Below are positions 22,591-28,938 of a DNA stretch of 28,938 nucleotides, piece by piece. The stretch covers positions 1-28,938 of the forward strand of contig JBIJCI010000021.1 in assembly GCA_044344715.1 (NCBI GenBank), given 5' to 3'. Each line of letters opens with the position of its first letter. Within the stretch, counting starts at the first letter, position 1. Position numbers and translations under genes: made by a program. The notes beneath the pieces were generated by a model, which was given only the letters and a program-made list of their open reading frames with translations, was not told the origin of the DNA and ran no database searches. Source of the DNA: F1-60-MAGs027 sp044344715. GTDB lineage: Bacteria > Actinomycetota > Acidimicrobiia > Acidimicrobiales > Ilumatobacteraceae.

Positions 22591-24192
22591 GTGCACAACC
22601 CACGGAACGATCTCACCACGGCAGCGGCGGTCATCGAGGGTGTCGACGGCATGTTGCGCCGCTCGACCAAGCGACTCGCGGAGGCCGGCGGACCCGACAA
22701 GGAACAGGTTCTCGCATACGACCTCGCCCACTCGAGTGCGGCGTTGGAGACGGCACGGTCATTGCTCGACTACGGAGCCAAGGGGGACCTCGAGGCGAAG
22801 ATCACCTGTGCGTTCGTCGCGGACATGGTTCACGATCTCGCCACACGATTGCTCGGGCGCAACGACATCTGGGGCGTGAACGTTTCGGAGTTGGCCATCC
22901 ACGACTCCTTCGTTTCCACGTACCGGTCGCCGGCGTTGCTCGCTTCACTCGCGACGCAGGCGGGACCACGGCACCTCGACGCCGACTACGAGATGGTGCA
23001 GGATACGTTCCGCGGTTTCGCCAAGAAGGTGATCGGAAAGCACGCCGAACACGTGCACCGCGAGAACCTCGACGTTCCCGAGGAGGTGATCTCCGGTCTC
23101 GCCCAGATCGGTGCATTCGGTTTGTCGATACCGACCGAGTACGGCGGCTTCAGCGAGGGCGGCGAGGGCGAGTACATGGCGAGCTGCATCGCAACCGAGG
23201 AGCTCTCGCGCGCGTCGCTGGGCATCGGTGGCTCGCTGATCACACGGCCGGAGATCCTCGCGCGGGCACTCGTCAAGGGTGGTACCGAGACGCAGAAGCA
23301 CGAGTGGTTGCCGAAACTTGCGACGGCCGAGGTGATGGCCGCGGTGGCGGTGACCGAACCCGACTACGGAAGCGACGTCGCCTCGCTGAAGACCACCGCC
23401 GTTCCGGCGAACCGGAACGGCGTCGAGGGATACGTCATCAACGGAGTGAAGACCTGGTGTACGTTCGCCGCGCGCGCCAACGTGCTCATGCTGCTCGCCC
23501 GAACTGATCCGGATCGCAGCAAGTCGCACCGCGGGCTCAGCCTCTTCATCGTGCCCAAGCCGCTCGGCGACGCGCACGGTTTCGTGTTCGAGCAACCGGG
23601 GGGCGGGAAGATGGAGGGCCGTCCGATCGACACGATCGGCTACCGCGGCATGCACTCGTACGAGATCGCGATCGAGGATTGGTTCGTTCCCGCCGACCAC
23701 CTGATCGGTGAAGCGGGCGGTCTCGGCAGGGGCTTCTACTTCCAGATGGAGGGCTTCGAGAACGGACGCCTACAGACCGCAGCCCGCGCAGTCGGGCTCA
23801 TGCAGGCGGCGTACGAGGCGGCATGCGACTATGCCGCCAACCGCACCGTGTTCGGGCGGAACGTCGACGACTACCAACTCACACAGGTGAAGTTGGGGCG
23901 GATGGTGGTGATCATCCAAGCGGCGCGACAGTTCAGCTACGCCGTCGCCAAGATGATGGGCAAGGGCGAGGGCGCCATGGAAGCCAGCATGGTGAAGGCC
24001 TACGTGTGCAAAGCCGCGGAGTGGGTGACGCGCGAGGCGATGCAGATCCACGGCGGATACGGCTACGCCGAGGAGTATCCGGTGAGTCGCATGTACGTCG
24101 ACGCGCGAGTGCTGTCGATCTTCGAGGGCGCCGACGAGACGCTCTGCCTCAAGGTGATTGCCCGACGGCTCGTCGAGTCACTGCAGCACTGA
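22591..24192 (+). CDS. Large acyl-CoA dehydrogenase, probable (2S)-methylsuccinyl-CoA dehydrogenase
   Basis: A flavin-dependent acyl-CoA dehydrogenase of about 533 residues. The catalytic part (after about residue 130) shows FGLSIPTEYGGF, VTEPDYGSDVASLKTTA, TWCTFAARANVLMLLART, GYRGMHSYEI, GRNVDDYQLTQVKL, AMQIHGGYGYAEEYPVSRMY and IFEGADETLCLKVIARRL. The N-terminal extension of about 130 residues (helical, AYDLAHSSAALETARSLL) is missing from ordinary 380-residue enzymes but occurs in methylsuccinyl-CoA dehydrogenases of the ethylmalonyl-CoA pathway. The product would be mesaconyl-CoA, the substrate of the MaoC protein at 20761. The upstream open frame (to 21883) is antisense to the YbhN-like gene. 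TTG at 22582 is the alternative start. Confidence 0.82.
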   Translation: MHNPRNDLTTAAAVIEGVDGMLRRSTKRLAEAGGPDKEQVLAYDLAHSSAALETARSLLDYGAKGDLEAKITCAFVADMVHDLATRLLGRNDIWGVNVSELAIHDSFVSTYRSPALLASLATQAGPRHLDADYEMVQDTFRGFAKKVIGKHAEHVHRENLDVPEEVISGLAQIGAFGLSIPTEYGGFSEGGEGEYMASCIATEELSRASLGIGGSLITRPEILARALVKGGTETQKHEWLPKLATAEVMAAVAVTEPDYGSDVASLKTTAVPANRNGVEGYVINGVKTWCTFAARANVLMLLARTDPDRSKSHRGLSLFIVPKPLGDAHGFVFEQPGGGKMEGRPIDTIGYRGMHSYEIAIEDWFVPADHLIGEAGGLGRGFYFQMEGFENGRLQTAARAVGLMQAAYEAACDYAANRTVFGRNVDDYQLTQVKLGRMVVIIQAARQFSYAVAKMMGKGEGAMEASMVKAYVCKAAEWVTREAMQIHGGYGYAEEYPVSRMYVDARVLSIFEGADETLCLKVIARRLVESLQH

Positions 24193-24223
24193 CAGTAAGG
24201 ATCGGCAACGTCAGCCGACACGT

Positions 24224-24931
24224 TCAGCCGACGAAGTCGAGTAACTCGTGCAACGAGCGCAGCCGTTCGCAGTCGTAGTCGACGTGATCGTCGAACGGGT
24301 CGTAGAGCAACGGCACGAGCCCGGCCGCCCGGGCACCACCCACATCGTTCACGAACGAATCCCCGACGTAGGCCACGCGCTGCGGCGGTAGGCCAAGTGC
24401 GGCGATTGCGTCCCCGAATATCCGCGGATCGGGCTTGGCGTATCCGATGACGTGCGAGTCGGTCACGATTCGCACCGGCACGCCGGCACCCTGACCCACC
24501 TGACAGATGCAGAGGTTGGCGAGCGTCGCCTCGATCTGACCGCTGGCATTCGAAACGACACCTATCGGCACCTTTCGGTAGTGCAGTTGCCCGAGTGCAG
24601 CGACCGATTCGAGCATCGGAAACCGCCAGTAGTACGGGGAGAACAACTTACGCATCGAGTCGACGGCCGCATCGATGTGCTCGTCCTTTACTCCGGCGGT
24701 TCGCACGTACGCGCGGCGGTAGATGTCCCAGGTGATCCTGTCGATCGATGCGTCGGTGCGTTTGCTCGCCACGGCGTCGAGCGCCTCCATACCCGCGTAA
24801 TGGCATCGCACCAGCACGTTGTGGTCGACCGAACCACCGAACGGCGAGATCGCCATGCCCGTTGCGACGGGCTCGGGAATGACGAAGATGCCACCCGCAT
24901 CGAAGAGCACCGCGTCGAAACGCCCGGTCAT
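24224..24931 (-). CDS. HAD-superfamily phosphatase
   Basis: A 235-residue haloacid-dehalogenase-like hydrolase (subfamily IA). Motif I is AVLFDAGGIF, in which the usual second Asp of DxD is Gly, as in other DAGG members. Motif II is VVSNASG, motif III is KPDPRIFGDA and motif IV is VGDSFVNDVGGA. An alpha-helical cap (about residues 25-110) lies between motifs I and II. The substrate is unknown; a phosphate ester is likely. Loss of the second Asp may alter or weaken the acid/base step. It lies 10 bp after the CitE-type lyase gene and ends the three-gene operon, 31 bp from the convergent acyl-CoA dehydrogenase stop. Confidence 0.85.
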   Translation of the reverse strand: MTGRFDAVLFDAGGIFVIPEPVATGMAISPFGGSVDHNVLVRCHYAGMEALDAVASKRTDASIDRITWDIYRRAYVRTAGVKDEHIDAAVDSMRKLFSPYYWRFPMLESVAALGQLHYRKVPIGVVSNASGQIEATLANLCICQVGQGAGVPVRIVTDSHVIGYAKPDPRIFGDAIAALGLPPQRVAYVGDSFVNDVGGARAAGLVPLLYDPFDDHVDYDCERLRSLHELLDFVG

Positions 24932-24941
24932 GGGTGTCCGT

Positions 24942-25877
24942 CTATTCGGATCGCGACAGACCGGCGCGCTTGCCTCGGGAGATGAACTTGAGGGCCATCT
25001 TGCGGCTCGCCTCGTCGATCATCTCGTCGCCGAACATCACGGCACCCTTGCCCTCGCCCTCGGTGGCCTTCGAGTAGGCATCGAGGATTGCGCACGCACG
25101 GTCGAACTGTTCCTGGGTCGGCGAGAACACCTCGTTGAGGATCGCTACCTGGTCGGGGTGCAGGGCCCATTTTCCGTCGTAACCCAGCGTTCGAGTGCGC
25201 TTGCAGTAGTCGCGGAAACCGTCGGCATCACGGATGTACAGGTACGGACCGTCGATCACCTGGAGTCCGTTGGCACGACCCGCCATGAGGATCTTGTTGA
25301 ACACGTAGTGGAAGTGGTCGCCCGGATACTCCGCAATCTGCACGCCACCCGTGAGAACCGGCATCTCCATGCTTGCCGCGAAGTCCGCGGGTCCGAAGAT
25401 GATGGTCTCGAGTCGCGGACTCGCCGCGCAGATTTCCTCGACGTTGATCAGACCACGTGCGGTTTCGATCTGCGCCTCGATCCCGATGTGCCCGACAGGG
25501 AGGCCGCTTGCAATCTCCACCTGTCGCAACAACATGTCGGTGGCGACGATCTGTGCGGCCGACTCGACCTTCGGCAGCATGATCTCGTCGAGTCGCGGAC
25601 CGGCACCCCCGACGACCTCGATGATGTCGTACGCCGTCCACTTCGTGCTCCAGTCGTTGACCCGCACGCACAACACCTTGTCGCCCCAGTCCTGCGTTCG
25701 AATCGCCTGCGCGACACGGGCGCGCGAAGACTCCTTCTCCTTCGGTGCGACCGCATCCTCCAAATCGAGGAACACCATGTCGGCGGGAATGCCCGGACCC
25801 TTTCCCAGCATCTTCTCCGACGAACCGGGAATCGAGAGACAAGAGCGCCGGGGAAGATCGCGTGAACGAGGAGACAT
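24942..25877 (-). CDS. CitE-type CoA lyase, probable beta-methylmalyl/L-malyl-CoA lyase
   Basis: A 311-residue TIM-barrel lyase of the HpcH/HpaI/CitE family. Features are CLSIPGSSEKMLGKGP, VFLDLEDAVAPKEKE, VRVNDWSTKWTAYD, EIMLPKVESA, GIEAQIETARGLI (metal-binding Glu), TIIFGPADFAASM (metal-binding Asp), GYDGKWALHPDQ and GDEMIDEASRKMAL. These closely follow the Streptomyces ethylmalonyl-CoA-cluster lyase (SCO6471-like, from memory), which cleaves beta-methylmalyl-CoA to glyoxylate and propionyl-CoA. The Mycobacterium tuberculosis relative Rv2498c acts on other beta-hydroxyacyl-CoAs, so substrate is not certain. The ATG at 25877 lies 10 bp after the upstream stop, and TAGTCT, which includes that stop, ends 7 nt before the ATG. 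Confidence 0.87.
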   Translation of the reverse strand: MSPRSRDLPRRSCLSIPGSSEKMLGKGPGIPADMVFLDLEDAVAPKEKESSRARVAQAIRTQDWGDKVLCVRVNDWSTKWTAYDIIEVVGGAGPRLDEIMLPKVESAAQIVATDMLLRQVEIASGLPVGHIGIEAQIETARGLINVEEICAASPRLETIIFGPADFAASMEMPVLTGGVQIAEYPGDHFHYVFNKILMAGRANGLQVIDGPYLYIRDADGFRDYCKRTRTLGYDGKWALHPDQVAILNEVFSPTQEQFDRACAILDAYSKATEGEGKGAVMFGDEMIDEASRKMALKFISRGKRAGLSRSE

Positions 25878-25887
25878 GGCCTGCAGA

Positions 25888-26688
25888 CTAGATGGCGCTG
25901 CGCCTCAGCAGTTCGGTGGCGGGCGGGCACTCCGGTTCGAGCGGCGCCGCGACGTCGTCGCTCACGCCGTCGGGCCCGATGATGCGACCGAACTGATGCA
26001 CGTCGATCACGTCGAGTCCGGCGTGCCAGTCGGTATCGAGGTGCAGACCGGCGACCATTCCCGCCCACAACGGTGCGGGCAGCCGGGTCCCGGCACCGGT
26101 GACCAGCCACACGGGTTTGGCGAGGGCACGTGCCGTGGCCACAACACCCTGTGCTCCACCGACGGCGAGCACCTGGTGCGGCCCGCAGGCCAGTGCCTCG
26201 ATGATGACGACCGACGATTGGCGAACCGCGGCCGCCACACATTCGAAGGGAACGATCTCGGCGGCAATCTCGGCATCATGCAGACGGTCGACCAGGGCCT
26301 CCCCTTCGCCGTGGCTGTCGACCACGAGCATCAGTGCGTCACCCCGTTGGGCGACGCACGTCACCGTGGTGAACGGCCAGCCGACGACCATCACGCTCGC
26401 ATCGTCCGGCAGTACGTCGTCGAGGTGCTCGGGTGTTCCGTCACGCTCGACGTCGTGCGCCAGCTCCCGTGCACGGACGAACGGCTCGGGGGCCGTCACT
26501 ACCTGGGCGCAGAGCCACCACAATTGCGCCATGGTCGGGTGACGTTCGACGATGCGTCGGCACGCGAGTACCAGCGACTGCGGGTCGAATTCCAATTCGC
26601 ACAGCGCCAGCGCAGTTTCGCGCACGAGCAGCGCCGGACCGGCGCCGTCGGCCCGCGCCACGTATCGCAGTCTCTCGATGGGGTGCAT
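25888..26688 (-). CDS. Protein resembling the IF-2B alpha/beta/delta fold
   Basis: A 266-residue protein. An N-terminal helical part (PIERLRYVARADGAGPALLV to RARELAHDVER) is followed by a Rossmann-like part with DASVMVVGWPFTTV, ALMLVVDSHGEGEALV, SSVVIIEALACGPHQVLAVGGAQ and ARALAKPVWLVTGAG. This order recalls the initiation factor 2B/ribose-1,5-bisphosphate isomerase/MtnA fold, but the usual key residues are degenerate, so the resemblance is only moderate and activity is doubtful. It is the first gene of an operon with the CitE-type lyase and a HAD phosphatase (10-bp gaps). TACAGT ends 7 nt before its ATG. It may be a regulatory or sugar-phosphate-binding relative; I cannot assign a function. 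Confidence 0.6.
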   Translation of the reverse strand: MHPIERLRYVARADGAGPALLVRETALALCELEFDPQSLVLACRRIVERHPTMAQLWWLCAQVVTAPEPFVRARELAHDVERDGTPEHLDDVLPDDASVMVVGWPFTTVTCVAQRGDALMLVVDSHGEGEALVDRLHDAEIAAEIVPFECVAAAVRQSSVVIIEALACGPHQVLAVGGAQGVVATARALAKPVWLVTGAGTRLPAPLWAGMVAGLHLDTDWHAGLDVIDVHQFGRIIGPDGVSDDVAAPLEPECPPATELLRRSAI

Positions 26689-26695
26689 TACGACG

Positions 26696-26701
26696 ACTGT
26701 A
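26696..26701 (-). promoter_or_regulatory. Putative -10 box (TACAGT) for the IF-2B-like/lyase operon
   Basis: TACAGT on the minus strand is followed by 7 nt and the ATG at 26688. It lies back to back with the plus-strand TACCGT at 26714, only 12 bp away. Confidence 0.6.
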
Positions 26702-26713
26702 GTTGCGGCTTGC

Positions 26714-26719
26714 TACCGT
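26714..26719 (+). promoter_or_regulatory. Putative -10 box (TACCGT) for the fumarase operon
   Basis: TACCGT is followed by 7 nt (TTCTCCC) and the GTG at 26727. It supports that GTG over the upstream in-frame ATG at 26703. Confidence 0.6.
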
Positions 26720-26726
26720 TTCTCCC

Positions 26727-27212
26727 GTGATAACGCCCTCCCCCGACACGGTGTTGCAGACCCTCGAGGGCGAGAAGCGCGAGCTGCACGAGTGGCTGAC
26801 CACGTTTCACCTGCTCTCGGTGGTCATCGACCCCTACACCAACGAGAGCGCATGGGTACTGAAGACCGCCCGGCGAGTTCTCTCCCAGTTCGCCGGCTCG
26901 AGCGTGCGAACGAACTACGTGGTCACCGCCGGACCCGACGAGGCACGGATGTTCCTCGGACCGCTCGCCAACGAGGCGATGGTGTTCTGCGATCCCGATC
27001 GTGTGCTCGTAAAGCAGCTCGCACTGAAGCAACTGCCGGCATTCGTCTTCCTGCGCATCGATGGCAACGTCGTAGCCAGCGCAGAGGGCTGGAACCCGCT
27101 GGAGTGGCGAGCGGTCGCCGACGAGGTGGCGCGGACCGTGTCGTGGAGCAAGCCGCTCATCCCGGCGCCGGGAGACCCCGGTGCGTTCGCCGGAACCCCG
27201 GCAATGGCGTGA
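26727..27212 (+). CDS. Thioredoxin-fold-like protein without the CxxC motif
   Basis: A 161-residue protein with a thioredoxin-like pattern: a helix, a strand LLSVVIDPYTN, helix SAWVLKTARRVLSQF, strand VRTNYVVTAG, then KQLALKQLPAFVFLRIDGNVVASAEGWNP, where LPAFVFLRIDG resembles the cis-Pro segment of thioredoxin folds. The CxxC active site is absent; the position holds PYTNESAW. So it is likely a non-catalytic fold member rather than an oxidoreductase. A Pro/Gly-rich tail ends it. The GTG at 26727 is chosen from the TACCGT box 7 nt upstream. Its stop overlaps the fumarase ATG by one base (TGATG), suggesting a shared role, perhaps in assembling or protecting fumarase's oxygen-sensitive cluster, which is speculation. 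Confidence 0.65.
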   Translation: MITPSPDTVLQTLEGEKRELHEWLTTFHLLSVVIDPYTNESAWVLKTARRVLSQFAGSSVRTNYVVTAGPDEARMFLGPLANEAMVFCDPDRVLVKQLALKQLPAFVFLRIDGNVVASAEGWNPLEWRAVADEVARTVSWSKPLIPAPGDPGAFAGTPAMA

Positions 27213-28867
27213 TGTCGAACCCCGAGCCGTTCGCCCACACCGACCTCCTGCCGCTCGGCCCGGACACCACCGAGTATCGACTTCTCTCACGCGACGGAGT
27301 CTCCGTGGCGAGGACGGAAATCGGCGAATTCCTGCGCGTCGAGCCGGGCGCACTCACACTCCTCACCGCTACCGCGATGCACGACATCGCACACTTCCTA
27401 CGGACGGGGCACCTGCAGCAACTCGCCGCCATCCTTCAGGATCCGGAGGCGAGCGAGAACGACCGCTTCGTCGCCCTCGACCTGTTGAAGAACTCGTCGA
27501 TTTCGGCCGGCGGCATCCTTCCGATGTGTCAGGACACCGGCACCGCGATCGTGAAGGCGAAGAAGGGCCAGTTCGTGGTCACCGGCGGCGGGGACGAAGC
27601 CGCGATATCGCGCGGCATCTACGACACGTACCTCACCAGCAACCTGCGTTACAGCCAGCTCGCACCACTCTCGATGTACGAGGAAGTCAACACCAACACC
27701 AACCTCCCGGCCGAGATCAAGATCTCCGCGGTCGACGGCGACGAGTACAAGTTCCTGTTCATAGCCAAGGGCGGCGGTTCGGCGAACAAGAGCTACCTCT
27801 TCCAGGAGACGAAGGCGTTGCTCAACGAGAAGACGCTGCTGCCCTGGCTGTTCGAGAAGATGAAGACGCTCGGCACGTCCGCGTGTCCGCCGTACCATCT
27901 CGCGGTCGTGATCGGGGGCACGTCGGCGGAGTACGCCGTCGAGGTCGCCAAGCTGGCCAGCACGCGCTACCTCGATTCGCTGCCGACGACCGGCAGCCGG
28001 GCGGGTCACGGCTTCCGCGACATCGACCTCGAGGCGAAGGTGCTGAAGCTGGCCCAGCAAACGGGTATCGGCGCACAGTTCGGCGGCAAGTACTTCTGCC
28101 ACGACGTCAGGGTGATTCGACTGCCACGACACGGGGCGAGTTGCCCGGTGGCGATGGCGGTGTCGTGCAGTGCCGACCGCCAGGCACTCGGCAAGATCAC
28201 CCGCGACGGCATCTTCCTCGAACAACTCGAAACCGACCCGGCGCGATTCCTCCCGGATGTCGACGTCAAGGATCTCGAGGGTGACGTCGTACGGATCGAC
28301 CTCAACCGACCGATGAGTGAGGTACGCAAGGAACTCTCCCGTCACCCGGTCAAGACGAGGGTGATGCTCACCGGCCCGATGGTGGTGGCCCGGGATATCG
28401 CGCACGCCAAGTTGCGGGAGCGGCTCGAGCGTGACGGCACGCTTCCCGACTACTTCAAGCAGCACTGCGTCTACTACGCGGGTCCGGCAAAGACGCCGGC
28501 CGGCTTCGCCTCAGGGTCGTTCGGCCCGACCACCGCCGGTCGGATGGACTCCTACGTCGCCGACTTCCAACGCGCCGGCGGCAGTCTCGTGATGCTGGCG
28601 AAGGGCAACCGCTCACGACTGGTCACCGAAGCCTGCAAGCACTTCGGCGGGTTCTACCTCGGTTCGATCGGCGGACCGGCGGCACGGCTGGCCCAGGACT
28701 GCATCACCAACGTCGAAGTGCTCGAGTACGCCGAGCTGGGCATGGAGGCGGTGTGGAAGATCGAGGTTCGCGACTTTCCCGCCTTCATCGTGATCGACGA
28801 CAAGGGCAACGACTTCTTCGACATGGTCGATGCGACGCGCGCGACGCCGGTCAACCTCCGTCCGTAG
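27212..28867 (+). CDS. fumA: Class I (iron-sulfur) fumarate hydratase
   Basis: Interconverts fumarate and L-malate in the citric acid cycle using a [4Fe-4S] cluster. The protein is 551 residues, close to E. coli FumA (548). Conserved blocks run the whole length: PLGPDTTEYRLL, DPEASENDRFVAL, LPMCQDTGTAIV, LRYSQLAPLSMYEEVNT, DGDEYKFLFIAKGGGSANK, GTSACPPYHLAVVIGGTSAE, GAQFGGKYFCHDVRVIRLPRH, SCPVAMAVSCSADR, YYAGPAKTP, GPTTAGRMDSYV and DDKGNDFF. The three cluster Cys are in CQDTGT, SACPPYH and SCSADR. It matches the long single-chain type. The ATG at 27212 overlaps the upstream stop. A hairpin follows at 28874. Confidence 0.96.
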   Translation: MSNPEPFAHTDLLPLGPDTTEYRLLSRDGVSVARTEIGEFLRVEPGALTLLTATAMHDIAHFLRTGHLQQLAAILQDPEASENDRFVALDLLKNSSISAGGILPMCQDTGTAIVKAKKGQFVVTGGGDEAAISRGIYDTYLTSNLRYSQLAPLSMYEEVNTNTNLPAEIKISAVDGDEYKFLFIAKGGGSANKSYLFQETKALLNEKTLLPWLFEKMKTLGTSACPPYHLAVVIGGTSAEYAVEVAKLASTRYLDSLPTTGSRAGHGFRDIDLEAKVLKLAQQTGIGAQFGGKYFCHDVRVIRLPRHGASCPVAMAVSCSADRQALGKITRDGIFLEQLETDPARFLPDVDVKDLEGDVVRIDLNRPMSEVRKELSRHPVKTRVMLTGPMVVARDIAHAKLRERLERDGTLPDYFKQHCVYYAGPAKTPAGFASGSFGPTTAGRMDSYVADFQRAGGSLVMLAKGNRSRLVTEACKHFGGFYLGSIGGPAARLAQDCITNVEVLEYAELGMEAVWKIEVRDFPAFIVIDDKGNDFFDMVDATRATPVNLRP

Positions 28868-28873
28868 GCGCCG

Positions 28874-28890
28874 CCCGACCCGCGGTCGGG
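28874..28890 (+). terminator. Hairpin after fumarase, possible terminator
   Basis: A perfect 7-bp stem CCCGACC/GGTCGGG with loop CGC begins 6 bp after the fumarase stop. There is no T-run, so it would be a non-canonical terminator or an mRNA-stabilising hairpin. Confidence 0.5.
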
Positions 28891-28938
28891 TGCGACGCAG
28901 CAGCGCAGCGACGCGCCGGAAACCGGGCGCACACCATG

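Noticed and set aside
24193..24223. Direct repeat CAGCCGAC in the gap between convergent genes
   Set aside because: Only two 8-bp copies and no pairing potential for a good hairpin; likely chance in GC-rich DNA.
1..28938. CRISPR array, toxin-antitoxin, prophage or insertion sequence
   Set aside because: No regularly spaced repeats, transposase or phage genes were found. The Cas4-like similarity of the RecB-family nuclease does not by itself indicate a CRISPR system.

Overview
The window is a dense, GC-rich chromosomal segment of housekeeping and metabolic genes. I see no phage, insertion sequence, CRISPR array or integrated element. The gene content points to an actinobacterium, plausibly a compact-genome lineage such as Acidimicrobiia, although the exact taxon is inference. 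The supporting evidence is: a UvrD2-type helicase with an HRDC tail; the PafB/PafC WYL regulator pair; a 28-codon gene matching the actinobacterial ribosomal protein bL37; a MutY with a short non-NUDIX tail; the Streptomyces-type ethylmalonyl-CoA pathway enzymes; many GTG starts; and repeated TANNNT -10 boxes 6-9 nt before start codons, the arrangement of leaderless actinobacterial mRNAs.

Layout. 1-4209: the 3' part of a UvrD2-like helicase and a DnaQ-type exonuclease (+) converge on pafB-pafC (-). 4227-6762: pgi (-) diverges from rarD (+). 6759-10167: a minus-strand run of a GT2 glycosyltransferase, an L,D-transpeptidase, an alpha/beta hydrolase and a TetR regulator. 10245-12494: a tightly coupled plus-strand unit of a four-helix membrane protein, argG and a LURP-one-like protein. 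12512-14127: an M20 peptidase, tRNA-Leu(UAA) and a small unknown gene (-). 14189-15121: a RecB-family nuclease (+). 15128-18917: minus-strand genes for an MBL hydrolase, flavin reductase, MauE-like protein, ferredoxin, secreted HNH nuclease, bL37 and a glyoxalase-like protein. 19014-19895: an epoxide-hydrolase-like enzyme (+). 19901-22485: mutY, a MaoC hydratase and a YbhN-like membrane protein (-). 22591-24192: a large acyl-CoA dehydrogenase (+). 24224-26688: an IF-2B-like protein, a CitE-type lyase and a HAD phosphatase (-). 26727-28867: a thioredoxin-fold-like protein and class I fumarase (+).

How the genes fit together. The MaoC protein, the large acyl-CoA dehydrogenase and the CitE-type lyase look like the lower half of the ethylmalonyl-CoA pathway (mesaconyl-CoA hydratase, methylsuccinyl-CoA dehydrogenase, beta-methylmalyl/malyl-CoA lyase). 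They lie within about 5 kb of each other but in three different transcription units. The upper-half enzymes (Ccr, Ecm) are not in the window. Fumarase lies next to this cluster. DNA maintenance genes (uvrD2, exonuclease, pafBC, recB-like, mutY) are scattered through the segment.

The most notable observations are architectural. Two convergent gene pairs share one palindromic CTAG as the stop codon of both genes. Leaderless-type promoters recur, some with the upstream gene's TAG stop inside the -10 box. The glyoxalase-like gene appears to need a CTG start, in frame behind bL37. ArgG and fumarase both look strongly like the Escherichia coli types.
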